Assembly: GCA_021018815.1 (NCBI GenBank)
Contig: JAITYX010000052.1
Coordinates: 3,958,501-4,022,500, forward strand
Direction: 5' to 3'
Length of the DNA: 64,000 nucleotides
Source: Talinum fruticosum
Lineage: Eukaryota; Streptophyta; Magnoliopsida; Caryophyllales; Talinaceae
In this document: piece by piece, positions 22,748 to 35,645 of the stretch
Layout: every line of letters starts with the position of its first letter
Position numbering within the stretch: the first letter of the stretch is position 1
Notes under the pieces: generated by a model
Told to the model about the DNA's origin: nothing
Databases searched by the model: none
Seen by the model: only the letters and a program-made list of their open reading frames with translations
Program-made: the position numbers and the translations under genes

Positions 22748-25500
22748 GCCAACACTCGCTTGATATGTATTTATTCATGGTGCACATGTACTTATTTTTT
22801 ATTCTTTTTTGGCGCAAATGTTATTTATGGTATTTATGTACTTATTTTTTGTTCTTTTTGCGTTTACTTATATATGTACACATTTAAGGCTTTGATAATT
22901 CCTTTGATTATAGAAGCAATGTCATAATCTATCTCCTCAAAATTGTCAGAATTGATCAAAGAAGCTGTGCTTTGATCTTTGTTTTTTGATAAAGTTCATT
23001 GAATTATAGATTTATACAAAATTACAACCAAAAACTATTAAATTTCTTGCTATTTTTGAAACTTTTAATTCGTTAGGTTTCCCAAGGGACTATTTGTTTT
23101 AATGATTAAAAACTAGTTGTTACCAAATGTTATGAACTGTTATCATTAGTTATGAGTTGTTACTATTTGTTATGAGTTGTTATGAGTGATTAAAATTAGC
23201 TGAAACCACTTGTTACGAGTTATTAGGAGTTGTTATGATATTTACGAACTGTTATGATAAATTTAGTTGTTACGAGTCGTTAACTATTATTAACGTTGTT
23301 ATAAACGCTAAAATTAATAGTTAAAATGCATCCTAATCTTATCTGATTTTGACTTTTGACAAGTTTAGCTGAGCGAACTAGTATCATTAATTAATTAATT
23401 TTTTTTTGTCCATGGAACTTGGAGTTTTAAGCACTATCTCTGTGAGACTCCATTGGGATTCACTGTTAAACTTAGTTAAGTCTCAAAACAATGAAATTTA
23501 ACAGCATGCTAAGAAAACGACATATTCTGAAGTACATAGATCAGAAAAAAGTAAATTAAACAATAACCGATATCGAAACCAACTAATTAGGAAAACAATT
23601 TATTGAGAATTTCTAATTCATGTTGGATGGGAACTCAACCCAAAATTTCCAAGATCCTTTACTGCACAAAGAACCGCATCATCCCGATAAAATAAGGCCT
23701 TGGGATGAATTTCTACTTGACCTGCAAGTACAGATAAAAATGCTGGGGATTAGGGGTAGTGAACATGACAAAGAAATGCCTCTTGATTACTCTCTCTCGC
23801 TCTTTGGAGTGGGTGTTAAGTAGGCTTAGTCCACTGGACCTTGTCGTAGGGCCACCCAATAAGCCATAACAAGTCATGAAGAACATGTCAAAGCTTGGAA
23901 GACTTCAGACCCCATCCATACACACACACACACGACTCCGCACACAATCATACACAGTGAGGAAACATGTGCTCCCTCAGGATTGAACCCGGGAGGAAAG
24001 GCCGGAAGGCGGAACAGTAACTAGACAAGTTTGTGTCTTTGACATCTTCTTAATTGTTTAAATGGAGAACATAAAAATGAATTCTTTGTGGGGTTGTGCA
24101 TGCGTACCGTATAAATGAACACCCCAAGCCATTTTTTTACCCTTTATAATAAGAAATCTCTGAATTCATATAGCATTTGCTAGAACTCCTTCCATCAATT
24201 TTTTAAGAAGGCTTCAATGATCAAAATGCCGGGTAGAAGAAGTTAGGGCTTTCAACACCATTATATATCAATCATGTGTGAACTATTCAATTGAGCGCCT
24301 ATTTCAAGGGTAAGAGTAATCCCAGTTGGGGTTGAAGATTCATGGCATATATGGATGTCAAACTCAGGCTTTAAAACACAAACCCATAACTCATCCCAAC
24401 TCCTTTGTACAACTTGTAAGGAAATTGTACGCTCCAAAGTTCAAACCTTGACGAAGAGGGTAAAAGTATGGAGTATTTGTTACTAGGCTAACACTCACTT
24501 GATATCTTATAATATATATGTATTGCTCACATTTCTAGTCCCTAGGAAATCTTTTGAATTCGAGTTTCACTTGATTATTTTCAAAGGTTTTCATGTATGA
24601 TTTACGTTCAATTCAATGTCATTCACTTTAGGTGGTGTTTAGTTTACCATTTTTTAATTTTACCGACTATATAAGAATACTTAATTTCATACTGCATATT
24701 TTTTCAAACTTAAATTAGATTTCATAATCGACCAATATAGATTTATTCAACATACCTTAATTATCTCCCGATTTGTCAAAATTCTCGCGGTGTATATACA
24801 ATTTAATATTTTTTAATGGTTGAAATTGAAAGGCAAGTATCTTTCATGGCGCTTAGTTTAATCCAGGTGTTTCTTTTCCTTTTTGTCCGAGTTTTCCTTG
24901 CCCCTTTTATTAGTGCATGACTCATATGCATCTGCTTATAAGTTTTAATTCTGCGCAAAAAGAGTAACTATATAATTTGTTATGATTTATAAATAACGTG
25001 GTATCTCACATTTTATAACTTTTCAGTCTCGGTTGACATAAGATATTATGTAAATACCTAATTTTTTTCTAACAGAAATCACACCCTAAAATTTAAGTTG
25101 AACAGAGGATGTGTACGAACTCCATTAGCAAAAACCAAAAGCTAATGGGAAATTTTGTTGCACATTTATGTGGCATTTACTTGGCACCGACCAAACGCGT
25201 TGACACCTTAACAAACTTGTGTATAAGAAGCAAGGAAAGAGTTTTCTTGAAGCCGTTACACTAAATTGGTCTCTTCATATGATATTGTGAAACCCAACCA
25301 AAACCCTCTTTTTTCCCATTTAAGCCCTCATTACTCATAAGCACATAAAAAGCAAGGTGGGAATTCTCAATTATTACACGAAATTTAGTTATATGACATA
25401 TACTTAATCAATTTCTCTCACCAATCCACGAGAAACAAGCACTTGCCCATGTAAGAAAAGCATGAATCCTCCTCTAATTAGTCACTTTTCTATTAGCTTA
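22748..25500. other. Intergenic region, no supported gene
   Basis: AT-rich DNA. 23100-23300 contains about eight imperfect copies of TTATGAGTTGT or GTTATGA and may be an old MITE, but I found no clean target duplication. 23620-23823 is a 67-codon frame of unknown nature with no recognised motif. 23918-23934 is a short CA repeat. The remainder shows nothing I can name. 24900-25500 is the likely upstream region of the STIG1-like gene. Confidence 0.6.
23880..24035 (-). mobile_element. Possible tRNA-derived SINE fragment
   Basis: On the minus strand, GGGTTCAATCC (about 23982-23992) matches the box B pattern of a polymerase III promoter and is followed by a GT-rich tail. Box A is only weakly suggested by CTAGTTACTG. 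No target duplications were found, so the call is tentative. Confidence 0.28.
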
Positions 25501-25506
25501 AGTTCT

Positions 25507-25514
25507 CTATATAA
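25507..25514 (+). promoter_or_regulatory. TATA box of the STIG1-like gene
   Basis: CTATATAA sits about 50 bases upstream of the chosen ATG, giving a leader of some 20-25 bases if initiation is at the usual distance. A short out-of-frame ATG near 25544 lies in this leader. Confidence 0.65.
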
Positions 25515-25560
25515 GTCACGACATGGTACTTCCTTAAGCTAGTGATGAACAACGAAAATA

Positions 25561-26153
25561 ATGCACCTCAAAACCATGTCCATGAGGTGGTTAGCCCCCT
25601 ATACTTTGTACCACCTCTTAGTGATAGTGCCTCTACTAGTCGAAGGCAAAATTGTAGACCCTAAAGAGGTGCCACTAAATGTGACCACCAACTCGACATC
25701 TTCTCCATGGCTTAGGAGTGTCACGAACCCGCGAGCCCAAGCACGTGGGTGCTGGAACAGGCCGTGGGTCTGTGCAGGTGGACAGGTACCCCCTCGGAGG
25801 ATATGCTGCATGAACCGTTGTGTGGACATCATGACAGACCCTTTGAATTGCGGTTTTTGTGGGGTTAGATGTCCATTCACATGGAGATGCTGTGGAGGAG
25901 TATGTGTCAATGTCAATACCAGTCCTTTTCATTGTGGACGATGTTGGAACCGGTGCCGCCCGGGAGGCCGTGCAACTATGGAATGTGTGGTTATGCACAA
26001 CCTTTCCCCATGCCTCCAGGGCTGCCTGGCCCTCCTTTCCCTTTCCCTATGCCTCCGGGGTTGCCTCGCCCTCCTTTCCCTTTCCCTCCTGGATTCCCCG
26101 GATCGCCGTACCCTCAAAGAATTAAGCAACCCCTTGCCCTTCAGAAATCCTGA
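25561..26153 (+). pseudogene. STIG1: STIG1-like secreted cysteine-rich protein, one frameshift
   Basis: Stigma-specific STIG1-family proteins are small secreted peptides acting in the extracellular matrix of pistils and other organs. The start at 25561 gives a signal-peptide-like segment (LYHLLVIVPLLVEG), a Thr/Ser-rich propeptide with an N-glycosylation sequon (NVTT) and then the Cys-rich domain: ICCMNRCVDIMTDPLNCGFC, FTWRCCGGVCVN and HCGRCWNRC. The original frame then departs from the family. A one-base loss in the G run near 25961-25966 moves the conserved end CNYGMCGYAQP into another frame, which continues as a Pro-rich tail with FPFP and MPPGLP repeats to a stop at 26151-26153. It is either a recent pseudogene or a sequence error. 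HCGRC is followed by W where G is usual. No intron is apparent, as is usual in the family. Confidence 0.85.
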
Positions 26154-26761
26154 AGAAGCTAATTAATCGTTTTAAGTGTGATTATTATCGTCTGTGTATG
26201 GAATTTGCATGCTTTGTTATCTTAATTATCATCGTTTTTTCTAAATTCAGGGGTGGTATGAAGGCATAGGTGATGTCTAGTTTTACTAATGCCCCCATTT
26301 TGTGGCTGTGCTTTGATACCATATATATCCATGTATTCTGTTGTAAACTGTTGGCATAGTTATCCTATTGAGCATAAATATCTTGTTATGTTCGAGATAA
26401 AACAAGGCTTTAATGAAGTTGAAAGTAGTATTATTCTCATTATTTAGACATTTTAACCAATTTAATACCCTATGATATTGATAAATAACAAAAAAACAAT
26501 CCTCAGAGTAAATAATAAATTTGATATCGTCAAATATTATGTGCTTAATAATTTACTACCTTATAATTTTATTAAATTGAGTTGCGGCTATTATGTGGTG
26601 GAATTTTCGAGGCAATTATTTCACAAAATATTTTGGTAAATATTTGAATCTGATTGAAGCAAAACTTAAAATGTGTCAGCAATTTAATTATTATGTTTTT
26701 AAGTAATTCTAAGTTAAATATATATTTTTTAAATTAGGTGACTTTTTCTCTAGAAAACCCT
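26154..26761. other. 3' flank of the STIG1-like gene
   Basis: AT-rich, consistent with a 3' untranslated region followed by intergenic DNA. AATAAA-like signals are not clear-cut. No other gene is seen. Confidence 0.5.
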
Positions 26762-28038
26762 CATTATTACAAAAACGTTATATAGCGGCGGAAATTAGCG
26801 ACGGAAAAAATTTCGTCGCTATTTTACTTTTTAGTGACGGACCTAACGACGGAAACGGAATAAATAGCGACAGATTTTTGAAAAATTAATTTTTTAATTT
26901 TTTAATTTTTTAATTTAGCGACGGAATAAATCCGTCTCCGATTCCGTCGCTAAATCTAATTTTTTATTATTTTTTACTTAGCGACGGAATTAGTCCGTCG
27001 CTAAATCTCATTTTTAAATTTTTTTAATTAGCTACGGAATTATTCCGTCGCTAATTCAAAATTTTAAAAATTTTAAATTTCACCGCCTATTTTAATTTCA
27101 AAAAATAATAAAAATTTTCAAATTTAAATGTGCCGCCTATTATCATTTTTCAAATATATAAAATATTTCAAATTTTCAGTTAGCGACGGAAAATTCCGTT
27201 GCTAACTCGAAATTTGAAAAATTTTAGGTTGGCGGGCTATTAATTTTTTTCCAGTTTTGAAATTTTAAAATTTTTTAATTAGCGACGGACTATTCCGTCG
27301 CTAACTAAATTTTTTAAGTAGCGATGGATCGTGTCCGTCATCGATCCGTCGGTATTTTGCAAATAAAAGCCCGATTTCAACGGGACTCGGCAAAATATTA
27401 GCGAGAGATGGATTGAGTATTAGAGAGAAGTGAGACCGTGAGAGAAGGAAGAGGCCACCGCCGCCACCGCCGCCACCGCCACCGCCACCTCCACCACCGC
27501 CAACTAACCACCTTTAACATCCTGTATGTATGCTTTCTCCATCCTCCCTCTTTGTTGGTTGTGTTTATAATTTATTTTGTTTACCATAAAATTTCAGATT
27601 TTAGAGGATTTGATATAATTTATTTTAATAGGCATGGTTGGAATGAAAATGAGGTTGAAGATGAAGATAATGAGAAAGAGGAAGAAGAGGAAAGGGAAGA
27701 TGAAGAACATAACTTGTGTTTGTAAATAAAGTAATACTCTTGTTTTTTTTTTTTCAATTAGTTTTTATGTATGTTAGTGAATTGAAGTTGGATTATTTAT
27801 GATTTTTGTGTTTGTATATGATTTTTGTGTTTGAATTGAAGTTAAATTTGAGGTTGTTATGCTTGATGGATTATTTGAATTTGTATTTTGTTCAAGATTT
27901 TTGTATCAAACACTTGAAAATATAGAAAATTGTTAATTTTTTTAAAAAAATTGGCGATGAATCAGCGACGGATTAACGAGGAAATCCATAAATTTTGTAT
28001 AGCCTTCCTGTCAAATAAATTTATTTGTTGCAGTAGTT
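26762..28038 (+). mobile_element. Non-autonomous CACTA derivative, 1.28 kb
   Basis: The left end CATTATTACAAAAACG at 26762 is a mutated CACTACTACAAAA-type terminus followed by TATAGCGGCGG. Subterminal TAGCGACGGAA or TTCCGTCGCTA repeats run over 26785-27360 in both orientations. The right end, GTTGCAGTAGTT near 28027-28038, is weaker and may belong to another subfamily, because the flanking triplets do not match. Between them is a deletion-derived gene. Confidence 0.68.
27438..27725 (+). pseudogene. Internally deleted CACTA gene: leader plus acidic tail
   Basis: The 95-codon frame joins a (GCCACC)n-rich Arg/His start to an acidic end (EDEDNEKEEEEEREDEEH). The acidic end parallels the Asp/Glu-rich tail at 59471-59698 of the large CACTA in this window, and the leader parallels its GC-rich first exon at 54720-55061. 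The reading probably contains an intron (GTATG at about 27522, TTTCAG at about 27597). It encodes no transposase core. Confidence 0.5.
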
Positions 28039-28313
28039 CGAATTTGAAGAATTAATGCTCATCGCAGACCGATCCGATAATCAATCAATAATTCAACCAC
28101 ATACAACCATAAACCTATGAAACAAACCGATAGAATCGCTTCAAAAGCGAGAGATAATACCACTCAATCGAAGAGAGTATGGAGAGACTCCTACAAGTGG
28201 AGAGAGAATAATTATTTGGAGAGAAAATAATAGATAAAACATAAAAGAAAGAGAGATTGGGGCTTACCATTGACAAAAGTTGATGGCAACCCCTAAGAAA
28301 AGGAGGAGGTAGG

Positions 28314-28407
28314 CACTACTAGAAAATCGCCATATAGCGACGGAAACAGATGACGAGAAAAAGTAATTTAGCGACGGAAAAATTCCGTCGCCGATTTTCA
28401 ACGATCG
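28314..28407 (+). mobile_element. Solo CACTA terminus
   Basis: CACTACTAGAAAATCGCC at 28314, followed by TATAGCGACGGAA and a TTCCGTCGCCG hairpin, is a well-preserved left end of the same family as the elements at 26762 and 54401. Similarity stops after about 94 bases and no partner end follows, so it is a truncated copy. Confidence 0.8.
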
Positions 28408-30514
28408 AATGGAAGAAGCGACGATTCATAAGAGTTTCAATTACTTCTTTCAATCAAAAGATTATTTTGTTATTTCAGTTATGAATTTGTTTGAGTTTGA
28501 TTTTCATTGTAGGTGCCGTATGACTTTTAATTAATGAAATTAATCCGTTATTCTAAAAAAAAAGTTAAATATTTTTTTCATTTCAGTGTAAAGGTTGCTT
28601 TTGTAGGCTTTTCTCTCTCCTCTCTCGTCATCCCTTCATTAATTCTTTCTCTCTCGCTCTCCTTCCTCCCCCGTTTATGAAGCTATCTTCATCTGTAGAC
28701 TTAAGTAAGCGCTTTTTGTACTTGCCCCTGAAATTGGGGGCCCAGAAGGTCACATGCTTACCAAAAAAAAAGTAAGAAACTTAATTTTTAATTAGACAAC
28801 AAACGGTGAGTTAGGGGTGTGTTTGAGCCTTTGATGATGATGATGAGGAGGAGGAAAGAGAGGCAGTTATATGAAAGCCAATGTTTTAACTTTAATCAAG
28901 GTTTTTATTAAATTTTTATTTGTTTGCAAGAAAAAAAAATTCATTCATAAAAAGTTATTTGGTATTTACAGTGAATACATCTTCAAACAAAAATAAATCT
29001 AAAACCTCAAAAGAATTTGTATCTCTAAAAAGTTAATTGTGGATATTATGTTGATCGACTTTAAACTTGTAGCATTATGTTTGCCAGCAAGCACATTCTT
29101 CAACTTCAACGCATCTTTTTCTTGAATGTCGGTGAGCTACAATATAACTTCATGGACAATGTGTCTATTTGACATGTTAGATTACACTTGAAAGGAAGAT
29201 CGACAAAGTAAAATCACACAAAATTTCATTGTTGACTCATTCATTAATCAAAATATGTAAATCTAATACGATAATTGTCAAATCATACTCAACAAGAAAA
29301 TCACTTCCAAATCCTCAAATCTACGATAAATGGTAAGAAGATGATGACTTGAACTTACACTAGAGGTGAAACAATTTAACTCACACTTAAGGTGAGAACC
29401 CAACACTCACGCTAATTATGAGAAAGTAAACAACTGAACTCTTACAAAACACAGAGAGAGAATTTATTAAAAAGAGAGAGAAGAAAACTAATAAATACCT
29501 TAAAATTAAGTGAAACTTTAACAAAGCGAGAATTGGGAATTACTACCAACAATAATGGCTGATGACAATTCATTATTGGAGTAGATTGAGGCTAGGGTTA
29601 TTCATGGAGAGATTAGGGTTTCTTGAGAGAAGAGGAGGGAGGAATTAATTTAATACCTTGGTTGAACAAGGGTTATATCCCTATAAACAAGCAAATTTTC
29701 CTGTCGTCCTAAAGGAAGAAGTGGTGGTGGTGGTGGTGGTAGAGCCGGCAGTGGCGGTGGCAACGACAAAAGAAGCACCAGTCCTTCAATCATGTGTAAT
29801 CGTATATGGAAATTGCGTGCATATACCCTGTTGTGCAGGCCTATACCGTTCTTGGGGTCCTCTCAGTGCGATTTGTTTGGAAAGTCCGAGCCCCTACGTG
29901 CCTTTGGTAAATAACTAGCTTCATCGGATAACTATCAAGTTTGGTACAAAATAAGGGCATAGAATGGGCTGTATGTCATTTTGTGTCCAAATCCATGTAG
30001 TGTGCTCAACTATTCTGGTGTAAGAATTAAAAAAAGAAAAAAGAAAACTGTCTTATGTTGTTCTTGTTCCTGTGAACTTCCTCTGTGGGTATAAATAAAA
30101 TGGATTATGTGTGCTTTTATTATGTTTTTGTGTCAATAAGAATGAGTTTTGAGTCATCTACGCCTGCTGGAAGGATATGTAAATAGAAGCCCTCTGTTTT
30201 TACAATCATTACACATTAATAAAGCAAGTGCAACAAGAATTAAGTTTTTCTGTACATGGACTACACTTTTTCACATTAATAAAGCAAGTGAAAAACGAAA
30301 TGCACATAAGAGAAGCCATATTAGTAATTGGGTTAAATACATCAAGTAAATCTGGAAGTTATGGTAATTAATGAAGCTCTTTCTTATTTTTTAAAAAAAA
30401 AGAAAAAGAAAAAAGAAACCTTTGCAAGACAATTGTCATGGATGTGGATTGCTACTCTTCCCAATTTCTCAACTTCGAGAAACCAAAATTTGTCTGACTG
30501 AGGCTAAATCACCA
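28408..30514. other. Intergenic region, no supported gene
   Basis: AT-rich. 28620-28680 is pyrimidine-rich. 29658-29918 is an 86-codon frame with a poly-Val run made by GTG repeats (29720-29742) and no family I recognise. CACATTAATAAAGCAAGTG occurs twice at about 30208 and 30274. Otherwise nothing can be named. Confidence 0.55.
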
Positions 30515-30782
30515 TTAAAGAAATGTTAAAGTTTGAAAATTGAGAAACAACAAAAGAATCATATACATCTTGAAGGTTGTATACCAATAGTGCATAAAAA
30601 TACAGTGGGAAGAACTCAATTCCCTGAACAGGTATATCCAAGTCAAGCAGTACATGTAGTCACCAGATAGTCTCAATACAGACACCCTCCCGGTTGCATC
30701 ACCAGTGAAGAAAAGGCCTCCAGGTCCAATCTCAATTGTTCTGACTTCTTGCCTTGCAAATACCCTGCCTCTCTCGGTGAAG
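30515..30782 (-). pseudogene. ZFWD: ZFWD exon 9: carboxyl end
   Basis: It begins after ATGTAG and reads FTERGRVFARQEVRTIEIGP, then GGLFFTGDATGRVSVLRL, the most conserved part of the family. The usual VW-K end is altered, and the frame continues through a hydrophobic, unrelated tail to a stop at 30515. Confidence 0.88.
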
Positions 30783-30875
30783 CTACATAATGAAACCAAA
30801 AACCATAATTATACCAAGATACATTTGACATTAAAAAAAGATACATTCAAGCATAATGAGTGGAACATAATATTT

Positions 30876-31373
30876 GTAGGTATATATGTGTAAATAAGGA
30901 CTAACCTTAGTAGTTGCGGAAGCGAATGAATCGATTGCCGTTCGATAGCCCACAAATGAATTCCCGCGTCACGAACAGTTTAAGTCCGGTTATATCCGAA
31001 GTCCGGTTCTATCGGTGTCACCTGAACAGTATATCCGACAGCTACTAGAGTCACCGGAAACAGCCATGTCTCAAACCCGAAGACCCTAAGATGGTCGGTC
31101 TAAGTGTGAAGGAGAGCAGAGGATTTACGGGGGAATCCGAGAGAAGCAGCCAATGCTATGTTCGTCTTTCTCGTATTCGCGTATGTCCCTCTCGTATATC
31201 CCATTACCGATTAAATAGGAGCATCCGCTCCTATCCTTATTGTTGAGAAGTTGAGTCAATCTCAACTTCATTTGCTATCCCACTTATCCAGGAACCTTTC
31301 CTGGATAAGGAGGGAGACTGATTAAGTGGGAGTTAACGGGCCTAAGTGGCCGTTTTATGAATCTCGTCCAACA
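30876..31373 (-). repeat. 3' LTR of the intronic copia element
   Basis: 498 bases with TGTTGG...CTACA ends on the minus strand, near-identical to 38335-38799. It retains a segment around 31110-31140 that the other LTR lacks. Confidence 0.93.
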
Positions 31374-32392
31374 GCTCCCACTCGGCCACATAGGCCGTAC
31401 AACAAAATCTCTAATCCTTTATATCTCCACACGTTTCATACCGGGAATGAAGCGTGCTACCAAAAGTAACCAGTAGTGTCATATTAAGTCACCATCTAAC
31501 TAACATGACACTTTCATAAGGACAACGCCCCAAACCATTCAAGTCATCACCTGTGGCATATATAATCCCTTTATGCCTACTGATATATCATATGATTATA
31601 TTCCGAATATAATCGTCCGGGCTGATATGGTGAATATGAAATGGTTTTCCTTAGCCACTCATGATGTTACATCTCGGTAAGATTGCTTTCCTAAATGTAT
31701 TCCGCTGAGCTGTATATTTCTATAACTCTTGGAGTGTACATTAAAGTAGCAACATCTAACTTAAATTTCACATCATAGTCCTAAGTCAAAGGGAATTGTG
31801 TTTTGAAACAATAATGTTTCGGGATCACACAGATGACAAGGAAGGGAAACTATTGTCACTCCACAAGGTCATCTTTTAGCATACACAGTATGAAGTGTGT
31901 GTTATGATATAACTCCCACTAAGGTGAGCCTGTCACTTTTATATCATACGAATTACAAGTCCAAGTTTTTCCTAAAAGCTGACTTGAGTCACTGGATTAG
32001 CGTACTCAACGTAATCCCGACACTTAAATTTGGCTAAAAGGCTTCAATATAAGGTTGTGTTATATTCGATTTTTCTTAAATCTCATCTTAGACTTACTAC
32101 GGTGACTATTCATGTATATTTTTCATACTTTATCCGAGTACGAAAAATTAATCAATATTGCACACCTAGTGCCAATATGATTTTAGTCTCATCCTAACCA
32201 CTACTCAAGCGTTAGTGTTGATGATATGTGTGATAAGATAATCGAAGCCTAGTGACATTCAGATGTGCCAAATCATACAACCAAAAAAATTTATGAACAT
32301 TCAAAGAAAAAGAAACACCAATCTTTATTTCAATGAAAGAGTTCATCTAAAATGTATGTCCAAAAACAAAAAATACAAGATGTTTCAAATGA
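31374..32392 (-). other. Copia post-pol untranslated region
   Basis: No coding signal. On the minus strand it ends with GTGGGAGC beside the 3' LTR, the likely polypurine tract. Confidence 0.6.
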
Positions 32393-34349
32393 CTAAACTC
32401 TACGAAGACCTAAACTCATCATATGAGTTTTGAACACATCTCTAGGAGTAGGTTTAGTCAAGGGATCAACGATCATCTTGTTAGTAGATAAGTATTTGAC
32501 AACAATCTCTTTCAACTTTATAACGTTCCTTACAAAGTGATAACGCCTTTTAATATGCTTAGCCTTCCTATGAAACTTAGGATCCTTAGCATATTGAATG
32601 GCAGCAGTGTTATCGCACCACATCTCGGCAGGATCATCAACTCTTGGAGAAAGGTTGACATCCTGGAGAAAACTCCTTAGCCATATTGCCTCCTGAGCGG
32701 CAAGGCAACTAGCGACATATTCCGCTTCCATAGTTGACGAGGACTATGCAGTCTTGCTTCTTACTGCACCAAGATATGGCTCCCCACCAAAGGTGAAAAC
32801 GTATCCCGAGGTTGACTTGGACTCATCCAGGTCACCCCCAATCTGCATCTGAGTATCCCCTCGGTTTTAGGTCCCCTCCTTGATAACAAAGTACCAAGTC
32901 GGTAGTTCCACGAAGATAGCGTATTATTCTTTTGACGACTTGCCGGTGAGCGAGGTCCCGGGTTGTTTTGGTAACGACTCACCAATCCAAGCTGCGAAGC
33001 AAATGTCGAGCCGTATACATAACATGGCATACATTAAGCTTCCTATCGCACTAGCGTAGGGAACACTACTCATATTCTGCTTTTCTTTATCTGTTTTAGG
33101 ACATTGCTCATGACTTAAAGTAACACCCTTATCTACTTGGAGTGTCAACGGGTTTGGAATTTTTCATCCGAAAACGTTCCAGGACTTTCTCGATATATGC
33201 CTTCGACATAATCCAAGAAGCTTTTTAGAACGGTTCCTGATTATTTCCACACCAAGGACATACTTGGTTTCACCCATGTCTTTCATCTCGAAAACGGAAG
33301 ACAACCACTTCTTAGTAGCGTTGATCATTTCCGAGGTTGTTTCCAGCCGGTAGTATGTCATCAACGTACAATGTAAGGAACATAATCCCTACTGTCGTTC
33401 TCTTGACATATACACAATGGTCTTTTGAAACCATGGTTAAGTTATACGAAGTGATAGCTTCATGGAATCTAAAGTATCATGATCTAGAAGACTATTTAAG
33501 ACCATATATAGATCTTTTAAGACGACAAACTTTGTCCTCTTGTCCTTTTGATACGAAACCAATAGGTTGATCCATATAAATCTCCTCCTCCAGATTACCA
33601 TTGAGGAAGGCAGTCTTTACATCCATCTAGACTAACTCCAAGTCCAAATGAGCAACCGGGGCTAGAAGTAGGCGAATAGAGGTCATTCTCACCACAGGAG
33701 AAAAAGTCTCTTCATAATCTACACCTTCAACTTGTGTAAATCCTTTCGCCACTAATCGGGCCTTGAACTTATCAATTGATCCATCTGCTCAACGTTTAAC
33801 CTTGAAAACCCACTTGTTTCCAATGGCTTTACGTCCGGGAAGAAGATCAACCAGTTCCCAAACTTCATTCTTTGCCATTGAGTCCAACTTATCTCTCATG
33901 GCTTTCATCCATTCTGTATGGTTTGGTGAGTTTATAGCCTCTACATAAGAGGTTGGCTCTTCTATTTCCAAAGGCATGCAAAAGAAGATGTCCTCTTTGA
34001 TTTGAAAAAATCATCGGGGAACTTTTCCTCGTTCGCTTCTTCGAATAATTTTAGGACTTGGTTCTTTTGTTCGACTAGGCTCAGGATCCCTCCCCTTTTT
34101 CTTTGAGGTGTGGGACTGCGAGTAATAGGAGAATCTCTCCCACTAATCCCTTGGGATGTAGATAAGGGTTCCTGAGAAAGAGGACTGACCTCGTGATTAC
34201 AAGCTGGAGATTGAGGACGTTCCTCATTCTCTTGTTGGATCTCCTGTGTAGACACATTTCCATCATTAGAGATGGTAGGACCTCTCCCACTATCTCTATT
34301 GTCCGGTGGAAAACTATTATCCTCGGTGACACAATGAGTATACAAATCC
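32393..34349 (-). pseudogene. pol: Copia reverse transcriptase and RNase H
   Basis: RT begins near 33977 (EWMKAMRDKLDSMAKNEVWE, KAIGNKWVFKVKR). The catalytic YVDD is intact at 33358-33369, followed by FEMKDMGETKYVLGVEI. RNase H is at 32731-32393 (MEAEYVASCLAAQEAIWLRS, MWCDNTAAIQYAKDPKFH, DPLTKP). Stops and frameshifts occur between 33960 and 32740. 34349-33980 is a Pro/Ser-rich linker before RT. Confidence 0.92.
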
Positions 34350-35609
34350 TCCCCTTACCGAGAGATAATTGTTGTAACTCATACAACTCTAAGTCCTTCT
34401 TAAGTTCACCAATACTTGGGAACTCATCCTTAATAAAATCGACATTTTGGGATTCTATTTCTTTCATGCCGCCAGTTGGATGTTTTCTATACATGATATA
34501 TCCTTTTGAATTTGTCTGGATACACGATGAACACCATTTTTGTAGCTCTAAGACCAATTTTCCCATGTTGATGAGTTGGGTTGTGCACATAGCCAGCCGA
34601 ACCCCACGGGCGTAAATGGTCCAAGATGGGCTTTCTACCATTCCATAACTCATATGGAGTGATCGAAACACTCTTACTAGGCACTCGGTTTAGGATGTAA
34701 GTTGCCGTAAGCAATGCGTCCCCCAAAAACTAATTGGCAAATTAGCTTGGGCCATCATTGTCCTGACCATGTCAAGTAATGTTCGATTCAGTCGCTCGGC
34801 AACTCCATTTTGTTGAGGAGTGCCCGGAATCGTAAGTTGCCTGCGTATGCCCTTTTCCTTACAAAACTCTTTGAACATATCAGAAAGGTATTCGCAACCA
34901 CGATCGGTGCGAAGAGACTTAACTCTACGCTCTAATATGTTTTCTACTTCCGCTACGAAGCATTTGAACACATCTAAAGCTTTATAACGGTGTGATAAAA
35001 GGTACACATACCCATATCGTGAATAGTTGTCTATCAAAGTGAGAAAATAACTAGCACCATGACGTGCTTTGACATTCATAGGTCCACATATGTCGGAGTG
35101 AATAAGTTCTAAGGGATGTGATGCCCTAGAAGTCTCACCAAAATGCTTCTTGGTCGCTTTACCAACTAAACATGGCTCACATCTAAGCAACCTAACCTTA
35201 GTGAGTCGGTCTAGAAGACTTTCTTTTGCTAGTCTAGTCATTCTATCTTGGCCAATATGACCAAGTCTTGCATGCCATTTAACAGATTCGAATTGGAATT
35301 AACAAATGAAACTAATGCGGAATTATCATAGCAAACGTCTAAATCCAAAACAGGGAAATTGTTTTGAAAACTTGCATGGCCAAACAAATTGCCACCATAA
35401 TAAATCTCTAAACCATCTTCTTTTGAAACAAACTGAAAACCTACTTTAACTAAGGAGACAAAGGAAATAAGGGAACATTGCACCCAGTGCGCGTAGAGAG
35501 CATTTAGTAGGAGTAACTTATTTCCTCCACGTAGCTTGAGCTGATACGTTCCCACACCGAGAACGTCTTCAATTGTGCCATTCCCTAATGTCACGGTTTG
35601 TATGGCCAT
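34350..35609 (-). pseudogene. pol: Copia GAG-pre-integrase and integrase
   Basis: 35609-35238 holds a GAG-pre-integrase-like part. The integrase core is at 35241-34690: ELIHSDICGPM (first Asp), SLRTDRGCEYLS (second Asp) and PQQNGVAERLNRTLLDM (Glu), so the DDE triad is kept. A further piece continues as LNRVPSKSVSITPYELWNGR from about 34690 in another frame. Integrase inserts the element's cDNA. Confidence 0.92.
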
Positions 35610-35645
35610 CGGATAAGGGTGAAACTCTACAAACCCAGCTCGGTC

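Noticed and set aside
23100..23300. Tourist or hAT MITE
   Set aside because: Ends are only loosely inverted and no target duplication could be read; left as repeats.
23620..23823. 67-codon frame as a gene
   Set aside because: No motif, promoter or splice context.
29658..29918. 86-codon frame with poly-Val
   Set aside because: GTG repeat translation plus unrelated sequence; no family.
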